This document shows positions 8,413 to 17,087 of a stretch of DNA of 64,000 nt, piece after piece. The DNA lies in contig JAICXB010000004.1 of the NCBI GenBank assembly GCA_025980765.1, positions 62,001 to 126,000 of the forward strand. Reading direction: 5' to 3'. The DNA is from Terriglobales bacterium. Lineage in GTDB: Bacteria > Acidobacteriota > Terriglobia > Terriglobales > Acidobacteriaceae. The position numbers were made by a program, and so were the translations under genes. Below the pieces are notes generated by a model that ran no database searches, was not told the origin of the DNA, and saw only the letters and a list, made by a program, of their open reading frames with translations. How positions within the stretch are numbered: position 1 is the stretch's first letter; the number at the start of each line of letters is the position of its first letter.

Positions 8413-11073
8413 ATGCCTTCCGCAAGCCGAATCCGCAGCTTCTTTCGCAACCTGCTGCACCGCCAAGCCGTCGAGCAACAACTGGACTCCGAATTTATTT
8501 CCTGCCTGGAGATGCTGCGGAGGGAGAAGATTGCCACCGGAATGTCGCCGGAGGAGGCCGGCCGCGTCGCGCGCATCGAACTTGGCGGCGAGGACCAGGT
8601 GAAGGAGAAGGTGCGCGAGGTTCGCGCCGGAGCATGGCTGCAAACGGTTCTTCAGGACCTGCATTTCGGTCTGCGCATGATTCGCCACAATCCCGGGTTC
8701 TCCGCGCTCGTTGTGCTTACCCTGGCGTTGGGAATTGGCGCCAACACGGCCATTTTCAGCGTTGTCTATGGAGTGCTGCTGCGCCCGCTCCCCTATGCCC
8801 GCGGCGCCGACCTGGTGGTGCTGCATCAATACGCGCACAAGCTCAACCTCAACGATGTTCCCTTTTCGGTCAAGGAACTCGAAGACTATCGCCAAAATCA
8901 CACACTGGACGGCATCGTCGAATATCACAGCATGTCGTTCCTGCTGCTCGGCCAGGACAGCGCCGAGCGCGTCCAGACTGGCGTAGTTTCGAACAATTTC
9001 TTCACTGTTCTGGGGGTGAAGCCTCTGCTGGGCCGCGCCTTCTTGCCCAGCGATGAAATGCCAAATGCCGACGCCGTGCTGATGCTCAGCTATGACTACT
9101 GGCAACGCCATCTCGGCGGCGATCGCAATATTGTGGGCAGAGTTTTTCACATGAATGATCGCCCGCACACCGTAATCGGCGTGCTCCCGCCGATTCCACA
9201 GTATCCGGACGAGAATGACGTTTACATGCCCACTACTGGCTGTCCTACTCGCTCCTCGAAGGCGTTCATCGCGAACCGTGACTCGCGCATGATGTCCGCC
9301 TTTGGGCGCCTGAAGCCCGGGGTCAAGCTGGCGACTGCCCAAGCTGACCTTTCCACGATCGCACTGCAACTCGAGCAGGCGTATCCAAAGACGTATCCCA
9401 AAGATTATGGCTACGGGTTGCTGGCTTCGCCGTTGCGGCAGGACTTGACTCGGCGTGCACGCGCCACCTTGCTTGTGCTGCTGGGCGCGGCCGGTTTCGT
9501 GCTGCTGATCGCTTGCGCGAACGTCGCCAATCTGATGCTGGCGCGTGTTCTGAAACGGGAACGGGAGCTGGCCATCCGCAATGCGCTCGGAGCCAGCAAA
9601 GCTCGCCTGGTGCGGCAACTGCTGACGGAGACTGTGCTTTTGTCGCTGGCCGGTGGAGGCTTGGGATTGTTCGTGGCTCCCTGGGCCATGCAGTTGCTGG
9701 TGAAGTTTGCCGCGCGCTTTACTACCCGCGCCGCCGAAGTAAGACTCGATTCCCACGTGCTGATCTTTACCTTCCTGATTTCCGTGATTTCCGGGGTGCT
9801 CTTCGGCATCGCTCCGGCATTTTCTTCCACCCACCAGCTCAATGACGCGCTGAAACAAGCGGGAAATCAGAGCTCGACCAGCCGCGGCGGACAGCGACTG
9901 CGCGCCAGCCTTGTGGTGGCGCAGGTCATGGTCTCGTTCATGCTCTTGATCGGGGCGGGCCTGATGATGCGCAGCATTTTCACGCTGGAGAGCGTCGATC
10001 CTGGCTTCCGCGCGGATCGAGTGCTGACCATGCGCCTCAGCCCAAATTTCACGCGCTACAACGACAACAAGAAAGCCACCGCGCTGATGCAGGAGGTTCT
10101 CCGGCGGGTGAATGCGCTGGGCGGAGTGGAGTCGGCGGCAATCGCCTCGAGTTTCCCCTTCAACCCGGGTGGAATTGTCAGCGGTCCAAATCAGAATCTT
10201 GTCCAGGTGCAGGGGCATTCAGAATCGGGCGACGCGGGAGCCATGGTGGACACCATGAACGCGGGTCCGGGCTACTTCGAGACTTTGCGGCAGCCGCTGA
10301 TTGCGGGCAGAACCTTCAGCGATCATGACGACGACAAAGCGCCCACGGTTGCCATCATCAACCAAACCATGGCGGCCCATCGTTTTCCCAACGAGGATCC
10401 GATTGGCAAGCGCATCAGCTTTGATAAAGGCGAGAACTGGATCCAGATCGTCGGCATCATCGGCGATGCTCATGAATATGGCCTGGCAAAAACGCCAGAG
10501 GACAGCGTGTATCTACCGGCTTATCAGGCCGGATTTGGAAGCCGCCTGGTGATGCGCACTGCCGTAGATCCGCTCAGCATCGCAGGCACGGTGCGCTCGA
10601 CGGTCCACTCCATTGACCCACAAATCGCCATCGACCAGGTGAACTCGATCGAACGCCTGCAGCAGGAATCGGTCGCCTCCCCGCGCACAACCACCATCCT
10701 GCTCAGTATTTTTGCCCTGCTGGCGCTGGCCATCAGCGCCACCGGCATCGCCGGTGTGATGGCGCTGTCGATCAGCCAGCGCTCGCATGAATTGGGCATT
10801 CGCATGGCTCTCGGCCAGTCGCGGCGGTCGATCGTGCAGATGCTGCTGCATCAGGGGCTCTCCCTTGCCGCCGCTGGAACCATTTTGGGAATTGTCGGCG
10901 CGCTGGCCCTCGGACGCCTGCTGGCGTCGCTGCTGTTCCACACCAGCGCCAGCGATGGTATGACGTTTGTGGCGGTGTCGCTGGTCTTCCTCTCCGTGGC
11001 CGGAGTCGCGTGCCTGCTGCCGGCGCGCCGCATAACACTGATCGATCCCTCAAGCGCGCTGCGGCAGGAATAG
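8413..11073 (+). CDS. ADOP-family permease 3 (with N-terminal prefix domain)
   Basis: An 886-residue protein. Residues 1-75 form the soluble prefix domain seen in many ADOPs (QLDSEFISCLEMLRREKIATGMSPEEAGRVARIELGG), an all-helical cytoplasmic segment. TM1 follows at about 95-118, then two MacB-type periplasmic domains each followed by an FtsX triplet. Half signatures are RELAIRNALGASK and HELGIRMALGQSR; the tail is DPSSALRQE. GAGG lies upstream of the ATG. Under shared control with the preceding PadR gene by position. A 614-codon open frame on the opposite strand is a composition artefact of this gene. Confidence 0.93.
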   Translation: MPSASRIRSFFRNLLHRQAVEQQLDSEFISCLEMLRREKIATGMSPEEAGRVARIELGGEDQVKEKVREVRAGAWLQTVLQDLHFGLRMIRHNPGFSALVVLTLALGIGANTAIFSVVYGVLLRPLPYARGADLVVLHQYAHKLNLNDVPFSVKELEDYRQNHTLDGIVEYHSMSFLLLGQDSAERVQTGVVSNNFFTVLGVKPLLGRAFLPSDEMPNADAVLMLSYDYWQRHLGGDRNIVGRVFHMNDRPHTVIGVLPPIPQYPDENDVYMPTTGCPTRSSKAFIANRDSRMMSAFGRLKPGVKLATAQADLSTIALQLEQAYPKTYPKDYGYGLLASPLRQDLTRRARATLLVLLGAAGFVLLIACANVANLMLARVLKRERELAIRNALGASKARLVRQLLTETVLLSLAGGGLGLFVAPWAMQLLVKFAARFTTRAAEVRLDSHVLIFTFLISVISGVLFGIAPAFSSTHQLNDALKQAGNQSSTSRGGQRLRASLVVAQVMVSFMLLIGAGLMMRSIFTLESVDPGFRADRVLTMRLSPNFTRYNDNKKATALMQEVLRRVNALGGVESAAIASSFPFNPGGIVSGPNQNLVQVQGHSESGDAGAMVDTMNAGPGYFETLRQPLIAGRTFSDHDDDKAPTVAIINQTMAAHRFPNEDPIGKRISFDKGENWIQIVGIIGDAHEYGLAKTPEDSVYLPAYQAGFGSRLVMRTAVDPLSIAGTVRSTVHSIDPQIAIDQVNSIERLQQESVASPRTTTILLSIFALLALAISATGIAGVMALSISQRSHELGIRMALGQSRRSIVQMLLHQGLSLAAAGTILGIVGALALGRLLASLLFHTSASDGMTFVAVSLVFLSVAGVACLLPARRITLIDPSSALRQE

Positions 11074-11114
11074 CAATACCAATCCTCGGCTTTTTCGTGG
11101 TCAATTCGATTCAG

Positions 11115-11160
11115 GGCAGACGGCATGGGATGCCGTCTGCCTTACTCTTCTCTCATTTTT
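11115..11160 (+). terminator. Rho-independent terminator after ADOP 3
   Basis: A perfect 12-bp stem, GGCAGACGGCAT (11115-11126) and its complement (11130-11141), with a GGG loop, followed by a T-rich run ending in TTTTT. It separates the ADOP gene from the toxin-antitoxin pair. Confidence 0.8.
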
Positions 11161-11181
11161 CGGTGGTAGGATGTCAGTGGT

Positions 11182-11415
11182 ATGAAAGAGAAGACTTCTA
11201 TCACACTCTCCGCGGATTTGTTGGCCAAAATAGATCGTTCAATAGGAACAAAAATCTCCCGTTCCGCCTTTATCGAACTTGTACTTCGCCGGCATTTCCT
11301 AAATCGCAATCGTGCCCGGCTTCATGCTCGGGACCTGGAATTGATTAATGCCGCCGCCGATCGTCTGAACGCGGAAGTGGCAGATGTTTTAACTTACCAG
11401 GCGCAGGACGAGTAA
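11182..11415 (+). CDS. Ribbon-helix-helix antitoxin of a MazEF-like pair
   Basis: A 77-residue protein with SITLSADLLAKIDRSIGTKISRSAFIELVLRRHF near the N-terminus, a typical CopG/Arc-type ribbon-helix-helix DNA-binding domain (beta strand, then two helices). The C-terminal tail (LINAAADRLNAEVADVLTYQAQDE) is acidic and helical, as expected for the toxin-binding segment. It lies 27 bases upstream of a MazF-like toxin gene on the same strand. By analogy the protein would neutralise the toxin and repress the operon. No strong Shine-Dalgarno is visible, only AGGA about 13 bases upstream. Confidence 0.85.
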   Translation: MKEKTSITLSADLLAKIDRSIGTKISRSAFIELVLRRHFLNRNRARLHARDLELINAAADRLNAEVADVLTYQAQDE

Positions 11416-11442
11416 AAGCCGCTGCATCGGAGGAAATTAAGG

Positions 11443-11766
11443 TTGAAGCGAGGCGACCTATATCGAGTGTTTCGGCCGGGAGGAGATGTCAAACGGCAAC
11501 GAGTGTTCGCAATCGTGAGCCGGCAAGCGCTCATCGATTCTCGCTTCTCGACATTGATCTGCGCCCCGGTATTCAGCACTGCAGAGGGGCTGTCCACGCA
11601 ATTACCGGTTGGGATTGACGAAGGTCTAAAGCACTTGAGTTGGATTACCTGCGACAATCTTGTCAGTATCCGTAAATCCGAGCTCACCAACTACGTTGGT
11701 TCTCTTTCGCGAACGAAACTCGATCAATTGAATCATGCTCTCAGAATTGCGCTTGACGTGTCGTGA
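11443..11766 (+). CDS. MazF/PemK-family endoribonuclease toxin
   Basis: A 107-residue protein with the PemK-like SH3-barrel pattern: [14 protein letters not shown] at the start, VFAIVSRQ in strand 2, [11 protein letters not shown] in strand 3, and a C-terminal [23 protein letters not shown] corresponding to the S.(V/I)..D.i..i....l...(I/V)G element. These families cut mRNA at short sequences. The start is a TTG at 11443 with GGAGGAAATT ideally placed upstream; there is no in-frame ATG nearby, so translation may be deliberately weak. It forms a type II toxin-antitoxin module with the preceding RHH gene, an atypical partner for MazF (usually AbrB-type MazE) but common in environmental bacteria. 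Confidence 0.85.
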   Translation: MKRGDLYRVFRPGGDVKRQRVFAIVSRQALIDSRFSTLICAPVFSTAEGLSTQLPVGIDEGLKHLSWITCDNLVSIRKSELTNYVGSLSRTKLDQLNHALRIALDVS

Positions 11767-11837
11767 GGCACGGACGGGCCCTTCTTCGGCATTACGAGAT
11801 CCAGGACCATCTTTCGCGGAGCAAAATTCTGGCCGCA

Positions 11838-11951
11838 ATGTCTATCGATGCTACGCGGCGCGATCTGCTCCGCGATTCCCTGCTGGCCGGCGCAGCGGTT
11901 GCCATCGGCGGAATTCCGCTTTTTGCCCAACACGCAGTTCGCCAGGGCTGA
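11838..11951 (+). pseudogene. Orphan Tat signal peptide, remnant of a lost gene
   Basis: A 37-codon frame, MSIDATRRDLLRDSLLAGAA... then AVAIGGIPLFAQ, has the twin-arginine pattern (TRRDLL), a hydrophobic core and an AQ cleavage site, but stops after VRQG, eight bases before the convergent gene. It looks like the 5' end of a Tat-exported protein whose body has been deleted. A genuine mini-gene cannot be ruled out, though nothing supports it. Confidence 0.45.
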
Positions 11952-11959
11952 ATCAAAAC

Positions 11960-12508
11960 TCACGAAGAACGGCGGAGGACAGGTGATCTCTTTGCTCGAG
12001 CCGGTAAACCAGCGTGAGCAGCCTCAATCGGAACCTTCGGCGAGTCTCCGGTGCGGTGCTCTCTGATCTGGAAACGTAAGAACTCGTGAATCGCGGCGAG
12101 CGCTTTGGGATCGCGAGATGAGATCACAACCTCGCCCCCATTTGCAATTTCGGCATATTGGTAGCGAATCGAGTTCTTCATGCGTTTCATTACCTCCGTG
12201 CCGGGAGGCGTCTGGTCGTGTACCAACATGGGAACCTGAAAATCACCCTGGGAGAAGGCGTGGGCAATATGCGCGAGATGCATTCGGACGGAAGCACGAC
12301 TGCTCTCATCGTTTGGGTCATTGGCTTCCACTCGAATGACGCCTCCATTCCGATTCAGCAGAAAATGATGAGTGGTCTTTGTGTGCTCGAAGCCCATGGC
12401 CTTATCGCCGCGTGAATCTACATCGTGAGCATGGGAATCGGGAGTGGATTGCGCTAAAGCAGCCATTGCCAGCAGCATCAGCAGCGGGAGCATTGCCGTA
12501 ATTTTCAT
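11960..12508 (-). CDS. Exported His-rich protein, MerR-controlled
   Basis: A 182-residue protein with a Sec signal (MKITAMLPLLMLLAMAALAQ). The mature part contains many histidines and methionines (SHAHDVDS, FEHTKTTHHFLL, RMHLAHIAHAF, MLVHD) and a recurring core GGVIRVEANDPND...VRMHLAHIA..F..GDF..P...HD..PPG that I recall in periplasmic proteins near metal-resistance genes. No enzyme motif is visible. It is divergent from a MerR-type regulator, with a promoter of MerR-controlled geometry between them, so a role in sensing or binding a metal or in related stress is likely but inferred. Confidence 0.7.
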   Translation of the reverse strand: MKITAMLPLLMLLAMAALAQSTPDSHAHDVDSRGDKAMGFEHTKTTHHFLLNRNGGVIRVEANDPNDESSRASVRMHLAHIAHAFSQGDFQVPMLVHDQTPPGTEVMKRMKNSIRYQYAEIANGGEVVISSRDPKALAAIHEFLRFQIREHRTGDSPKVPIEAAHAGLPARAKRSPVLRRSS

Positions 12509-12549
12509 AGGGTGATTCCTCTGCTGGCTTTCTGAAGCCAGTCTCGTTC

Positions 12550-12581
12550 AGCATAGAGGCTGGAATATATTCGAGAGTCAA
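12550..12581 (-). promoter_or_regulatory. MerR-type promoter with 20-bp spacer
   Basis: Reading the minus strand, TTGACT (12581-12576) is followed by exactly 20 bases and then TATGCT (12555-12550). A palindrome, GAATATATTC (12563-12572), lies within the spacer. Over-long spacers of 19-20 bp with a central dyad are the hallmark of promoters activated by MerR-family proteins. It drives the exported protein gene, leaving a leader of about 35 bases. Confidence 0.7.
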
Positions 12582-12603
12582 CGCACTTTTTCGAATGCTT
12601 CCT

Positions 12604-12621
12604 GAGGTTCGTGCTAACCTC
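12604..12621. promoter_or_regulatory. Perfect dyad just upstream of the merR gene
   Basis: GAGGTT-N6-AACCTC lies 11 bases before the regulator's start codon. It could be an operator or a structured leader that hides the ribosome-binding region, since no clear Shine-Dalgarno is visible otherwise. Confidence 0.4.
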
Positions 12622-12632
12622 CGGGACACTGC

Positions 12633-13154
12633 ATGTCAGAAAACGATCCACGCCACAGCACCCTGAGGTCGGGCCAACTGGCGAATTTGGCCGGAGTGAG
12701 TGCCGACACGCTGCGCTACTACGAGCGTTGCGGTCTGCTGCCGAGGGCGCGCCGCTCCGCCTCTGGATATCGGCAATTTGGTCACGAGGCGCTGCTGCGT
12801 GTTCGCCTGATCCGCTCGGCGCTGTCGATTGGATTCACCGTAGAGGAGTTGGGGCGAATCCTTAAAGCTCGAGACAGTGGAGCAGCCCCTTGCTGCCAGG
12901 TCCGAGATCTCGCGCAGCAGAAGCTCACAATGCTTGAGCAGAGGATTCGAGAGCTTACAGCCATGCGCGACCAACTTCAGGCAACTCTGGACAACTGGAA
13001 CGACGTTCTGCGAAAAACCAAGAACGGCCAGAAAGCCGGGCTGCTGGAATCATTCGCCATCAGCCATCCTGAAAGCGGCGGCACACCTTCGCCACTACTG
13101 TCGCCACCTTTACGCCAGAAGTTCTCGAAACTTCGCCGCGATTTTCAGCAATAA
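12633..13154 (+). CDS. MerR-family regulator with CC pair (metal-sensor-like)
   Basis: A 173-residue protein. Residues 12-80 are a clear MerR DNA-binding domain (SGQLANLAGVSADTLRYYERCGLL...GYRQF....LLRVRLIRSALSIGFTVEEL). A dimerising helix follows (QVRDLAQQKLTMLEQRIRELTAMRDQL). Cys87-Cys88 at the start of that helix sits where ZntR/CueR-like sensors have their first metal ligand, but the usual C-terminal Cys loop is absent: the tail is PSPLLSPPLRQKFSKLRRDFQQ. The ligand is therefore uncertain. It is divergent from the exported His-rich protein gene and is the likely activator of the 20-bp-spacer promoter between them. Confidence 0.88.
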   Translation: MSENDPRHSTLRSGQLANLAGVSADTLRYYERCGLLPRARRSASGYRQFGHEALLRVRLIRSALSIGFTVEELGRILKARDSGAAPCCQVRDLAQQKLTMLEQRIRELTAMRDQLQATLDNWNDVLRKTKNGQKAGLLESFAISHPESGGTPSPLLSPPLRQKFSKLRRDFQQ

Positions 13155-13214
13155 GCAAACACGACATCGTACTCTCGCCATCTGAAATTGTGAGCCTTGG
13201 TGACGAGGAGCAAT

Positions 13215-13766
13215 ATGGCGAAAAAGAAAACTGCGATGGCGAATCCGGCGCGCTTAATGCCAATCGATGACGAGAAGAAAGTGCAGGTCATTATCGAAAC
13301 GCCGAAGGGCAGCCGGAACAAATATGCCTTCGATCCTGAGCAGCGCGTGTTCTGCTTGAAAAAGGTCCTGCCGGAAGGCATGGTGTTTCCACACGATTTC
13401 GGATTCATTCCGTCTACTGAGGCCGAGGACGGAGACCCGCTCGATGTGTTGATCCTGATGGACCAGCCGGCATTCCCGGGATGTCTGGTGCACGCCAGAC
13501 TGATCGGCGTGATTGAGGGAGAACAGACAGAAGACGGCAAGTCGGAACGCAATGACCGCCTGCTGGCCGTCTCCGAAACCAGCCATACTCATTCCGACAT
13601 CAAGTCGATTTCCGACCTGAATAAGTCTTTGCTGGACGAGATTGAGAAGTTCTTTGTCAATTATCACGCGAATGATGGCGCCAAGTTTAAAGTGCTGGCT
13701 TGCAAAGGCCCCGACGCCGCCACCAAGTGCTTCAAGAATTCGCGCATCGGACGCTCGGCCGCATAA
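13215..13766 (+). CDS. ppa: Inorganic pyrophosphatase, family I
   Basis: A 183-residue cytosolic enzyme that hydrolyses pyrophosphate to two phosphates, pulling biosynthetic reactions forward. The metal-binding signature DGDPLDVLIL (EDGDPLDVLI, near residue 80) is complete, and ETPKGSRNKYAFD and the YPHDFGF-like segment FPHDFGFIPST are also conserved. The C-terminal part (FFVNYHANDGAKFKVLACKGPD) fits the family. The start at 13215 has GAGGAG upstream; a TTG 18 bases earlier is unlikely. It is somewhat diverged from the E. coli type in the C-terminal half but retains the active-site acids. Confidence 0.92.
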   Translation: MAKKKTAMANPARLMPIDDEKKVQVIIETPKGSRNKYAFDPEQRVFCLKKVLPEGMVFPHDFGFIPSTEAEDGDPLDVLILMDQPAFPGCLVHARLIGVIEGEQTEDGKSERNDRLLAVSETSHTHSDIKSISDLNKSLLDEIEKFFVNYHANDGAKFKVLACKGPDAATKCFKNSRIGRSAA

Positions 13767-13936
13767 GAACACGGGGCGACAGGAGTGCGCCCCCCTCGCC
13801 GGATTCTTTGTTGTTGGACCTTAAAATTCCTCTGAGGGCGGCCGTTCTCCTACCGCTTGGCAAGCCCTTGCCCGAATTATTTTCTTCTCTATTGCTAACC
13901 CATAGGTCCGTTTCCAGTCTAGTATGGGAAACCAAT

Positions 13937-14281
13937 ATGGCAGACAAAAGCGAAGTATGGCAGGGGACACTGGCGCTGATGGTGCTGCGGACCCTGAAAA
14001 CCATGGGGCCGCTCCACGGCTACGGCATTGCCCGACGCATCGAGCAGACCAGCGGCGATGCTTTGGCGGTCAATTACGGAACACTCTATCCCGCGCTGCT
14101 GAAGCTGGAGCAGGAAGGATACATTGCGGCCGAATGGGGAGTCTCCGACAACAATCGCCGCGCCCGCTACTATCGCCTCACGCGCGCCGGACGCAAGCAA
14201 CTGGAACGCGAGCAGCGCGGCTGGGAGCAGATGAGTGCGATTCTCGCGCGCTTCCTGACGCCTGAGAAAGGCAGCATATGA
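13937..14281 (+). CDS. PadR-family transcriptional regulator 2, paired with ADOP 4
   Basis: A 114-residue PadR winged-helix protein: [14 protein letters not shown]...[12 protein letters not shown]...[19 protein letters not shown]...[18 protein letters not shown]. The start at 13937 was chosen because the PadR domain begins eight residues later; the frame stays open upstream for 79 codons but that stretch has no PadR homology. Its TGA overlaps the ATG of ADOP 4 (ATGA, 14278-14281), so the two proteins are translationally coupled, the tightest padR-ADOP linkage in the window. Position 13767-13936 upstream holds no other gene. Confidence 0.92.
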   Translation: MADKSEVWQGTLALMVLRTLKTMGPLHGYGIARRIEQTSGDALAVNYGTLYPALLKLEQEGYIAAEWGVSDNNRRARYYRLTRAGRKQLEREQRGWEQMSAILARFLTPEKGSI

Positions 14282-16956
14282 GACGGCTGCGCGCGCTGCT
14301 GCTGCGGTGGACGAGTCTGTTCACTCGTGAACGTCGCGACTACGAATTTTCCGATGAGCTGGAGAGCCATCTTGCCCTCCACATGGAAGACAACCTGCGC
14401 TCCGGCATGAATGCGGAGGAGGCGCGCAGGCAAGCCCTGATCAAATTGGGCGGCATCGAGCAAACCCGCGAGCGCTATCGCGAGCAAAGTGGTCTGCCGC
14501 TGCTGGAAACGCTATTGCAAGACCTGCGCTTCGGCGCGCGCATGCTGCGCAAAAATCCGGGATTCGCCGCGATCGCTGTGCTTACGCTCGCCCTCGGCAT
14601 TGGCGCGAACACGGCGGTATTCAGCGTAGTGGACACGGTGCTGTTGCGTCCACTTCCCTATCGCGATCCGCAGCAGCTCGTGCTTGTTACCGAGAGCATG
14701 CCGCTGCAGCAAGGAACCGAAATGGGAACCGCTGCGGCGGAATATCTCGACTATCGCGACCGCAACCGTTCTTTCTCGCAGATCGCAGGATATGAGAGCG
14801 ACGGCTTCAACCTGACCGGAAGCGGAACCCCGCTGCGGGTGAACGCGGCGCTGCTTACTCCGTCCGCGTTCCCCCTGCTGGGGGTTTCTCCCATTCTGGG
14901 ACGCACATTCACGGACGACGAGGGCCGCGCTGGCGCTGACCACGTCGTGGTCCTCTCCTACGGCTTATGGCAGCGGGAGTACGGCGGAAATCCGCGCGTG
15001 CTGGGCACGAATATCAAGCTCGACGAAAAGTCTTATACCGTGCTCGGCGTAATGCCCGCTTCATTTCAGTTTCCCTTCGATGGGAATGCGTTAGGGGCTG
15101 CGCCATCTGACCGGGCCGATCTTTGGGTCCCGCTGACCTTCACTCCGGAGCAGATCCAGGACCGCATTGCCGAGTTCCCCGTCGGTCTAGTCGGACGGCT
15201 GAAGCCTGGAGTGACCAAAGCCCAGGCGCAGGAGGACTTGAACAGCGTAGCCGCGGGTTTCATGAAGCAATACCCACAATCCTATTCCGGCAATCTTCTG
15301 GTCGCGCCTCATGCGGTTCTGTACTCCGCGCGCTCTGTGGCGAAGATGCGCACGCTGGTGCTGCTGCTGATGGCGGCCGTAGGCTGCGTGCTGCTCATCG
15401 CCTGCGCCAATGTTGCCAATCTATTGCTGGCGCGAGCCACGCACCGCGCCCGTGAGATGGCCATTCGCGGCGCGATCGGGGCTACCCGCGCCCGCATCTT
15501 TCGCCAGTGTCTGATCGAGAGCGGATTGCTTGCCACCCTGGGCGCCGGCTGCGGGATAGCGCTCGCTCTGGCCCTGATCCGAGCGCTGCGTCATTTTGGT
15601 CCGGCCGATCTTCCCCGCCTGCAGGAAGTGACCATGCATCCTCTCGCGCTGTGGTTCACTTTGGGAATTTCGCTGCTCACCAGCGTCCTGTTTGGAGTCA
15701 TTCCTGCGTGGAGGCTCTCGCAAATCTCTCCCCAGGCCTGCCTGAGAGAAACAGCGCAGGGACCGGCACGGAGCAGCCATCGGCTGCAAAACCGGGTTGC
15801 CATTGGCGAGATCGCGCTGGCGTTAGCGCTGCTGATCGGCAGCAGCCTGCTGCTGAAAAGCTTTGTGCGCGTGCTCGACGTGCCTTTCGGCTTCGATCCC
15901 AACGGCGCCGTCGTGGTACGCACGCTATTCGATCGCCCGCGTTATCCCGATCCGGTCAAGCGCGAAGCCGTGCAAAAGGAATTGCTCGGCCGCTTGTCCC
16001 AGATGCCGGGCGTGACCGCCGTGGCCGCGGCCAGTCATCTGCCCCTGAGCGATGAGCGGGAAATCGGGTTCCAACTCGAACATGCTGCGGCCAATGATTT
16101 TCATTGGGCACAGAACTCGCTGGTGAGCCCGGGATATTTCCATGCCATGGGGATTTCGCTCATCCAGGGACGCGATTTCAAGTACCAGGACAATCGCCAG
16201 ACCCCGCCGGTCGCCATCATCAACGAGACCTTTGCCCGGCAGTACTTTCCAAAGGGGGATGCCATCGGACAACGTTTTAACTGGGGAGGCCGGGCGTTGT
16301 TCACCATTATCGGAGTTGCCGCCGATGTGCACATCTCCGCGCTGGATGCAGATCCCATGCCCATGATCTACGACTCGATGTTCCAAGTGGAGAGCGGGGC
16401 CAGCAGTCGCACGGCTTTCATCTTGCGCGTGCCCCAGCTCAATCGCAGCGCGCAGCAGGAGATCGTCAGCGCGGTGCGACAGCAGGTTTGGTCCGTGGAT
16501 AAAGACCTCCCGGTTTACAACGCCACTACTTTGGAGACCCTGGTATCGGAGTCCCTCGCACGACGAAGATTTACGACCCTGCTGATGGCAGAGTTTGCGG
16601 CGACCGCTCTGCTACTGGCGGCAATAGGACTTTTCGGAGTGATCTCGTATCTGGTTTCGGAACGGAATCGCGAACTGGCGGTGCGCATGGCGTTGGGCGC
16701 AGACCGTCACCGCATTCTCTGGATGGTTCTGAGGCACGCTGCCAGCATGGCGCTGGCCGGCTGCGGGATTGGGCTAGCGCTCTTCGCGATAGGCAGCCGC
16801 CTGCTCAAAGGCGCGCTGTACGACACCAGCGCGCTGGACCCGCTCACGTTGTTGGCGGCGCCTCTGATCCTGATTGGAATAGCTTTACTTGCAGCCTACT
16901 GGCCGGCACGCCGCGCTATGCGTTCCGATCCAATGCATGCGCTGCGCTACGAGTAA
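14278..16956 (+). CDS. ADOP-family permease 4 (with prefix domain)
   Basis: An 892-residue permease. The prefix domain covers about residues 15-75 ([18 protein letters not shown] then [20 protein letters not shown]), TM1 about 98-120. Half signatures: [13 protein letters not shown] and [13 protein letters not shown]; tail [11 protein letters not shown]. Start overlaps the stop of the PadR gene, implying coupled synthesis of repressor and permease. It is not a close relative of the tandem array at 38-47 kb, judging by the different first periplasmic domain. Confidence 0.93.
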   Translation: MRRLRALLLRWTSLFTRERRDYEFSDELESHLALHMEDNLRSGMNAEEARRQALIKLGGIEQTRERYREQSGLPLLETLLQDLRFGARMLRKNPGFAAIAVLTLALGIGANTAVFSVVDTVLLRPLPYRDPQQLVLVTESMPLQQGTEMGTAAAEYLDYRDRNRSFSQIAGYESDGFNLTGSGTPLRVNAALLTPSAFPLLGVSPILGRTFTDDEGRAGADHVVVLSYGLWQREYGGNPRVLGTNIKLDEKSYTVLGVMPASFQFPFDGNALGAAPSDRADLWVPLTFTPEQIQDRIAEFPVGLVGRLKPGVTKAQAQEDLNSVAAGFMKQYPQSYSGNLLVAPHAVLYSARSVAKMRTLVLLLMAAVGCVLLIACANVANLLLARATHRAREMAIRGAIGATRARIFRQCLIESGLLATLGAGCGIALALALIRALRHFGPADLPRLQEVTMHPLALWFTLGISLLTSVLFGVIPAWRLSQISPQACLRETAQGPARSSHRLQNRVAIGEIALALALLIGSSLLLKSFVRVLDVPFGFDPNGAVVVRTLFDRPRYPDPVKREAVQKELLGRLSQMPGVTAVAAASHLPLSDEREIGFQLEHAAANDFHWAQNSLVSPGYFHAMGISLIQGRDFKYQDNRQTPPVAIINETFARQYFPKGDAIGQRFNWGGRALFTIIGVAADVHISALDADPMPMIYDSMFQVESGASSRTAFILRVPQLNRSAQQEIVSAVRQQVWSVDKDLPVYNATTLETLVSESLARRRFTTLLMAEFAATALLLAAIGLFGVISYLVSERNRELAVRMALGADRHRILWMVLRHAASMALAGCGIGLALFAIGSRLLKGALYDTSALDPLTLLAAPLILIGIALLAAYWPARRAMRSDPMHALRYE

Positions 16957-16989
16957 TGCGTGTCGGCGCGAAAATCAAAATCAAATGCC

Positions 16990-17075
16990 ATACCACGGAT
17001 TTCACGGATAGGCACGGATTCCACGGGTAAGAGGATATCCGTGCGATCCGTGAACATCTGTGCGATCCGTGGTAT
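16990..17075. repeat. Gene-less inverted-repeat unit of the ACGGAT family
   Basis: Ends are the perfect inverted pair ATACCACGGAT (16990-17000) and ATCCGTGGTAT (17065-17075), and the similarity continues outward for about 12 more bases with mismatches (AAAATCAAATGCC against AAAGTCAAAAGCT). Internally CACGGAT/ATCCGTG motifs recur. The same ACGGAT-type motif forms the ends of the GxxExxY unit at 34853-35373. Confidence 0.75.
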
Positions 17076-17087
17076 AGCTTTTGACTT

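Noticed and set aside
8374-10218. A 614-codon open frame on the minus strand opposite ADOP 3
   Set aside because: It is the antisense of a GC-rich gene with strong codon bias; the translation is Gln/His/Arg-rich without domain features. Similar long antisense frames oppose ubiD, ADOP 5, ADOP 9 and shc.
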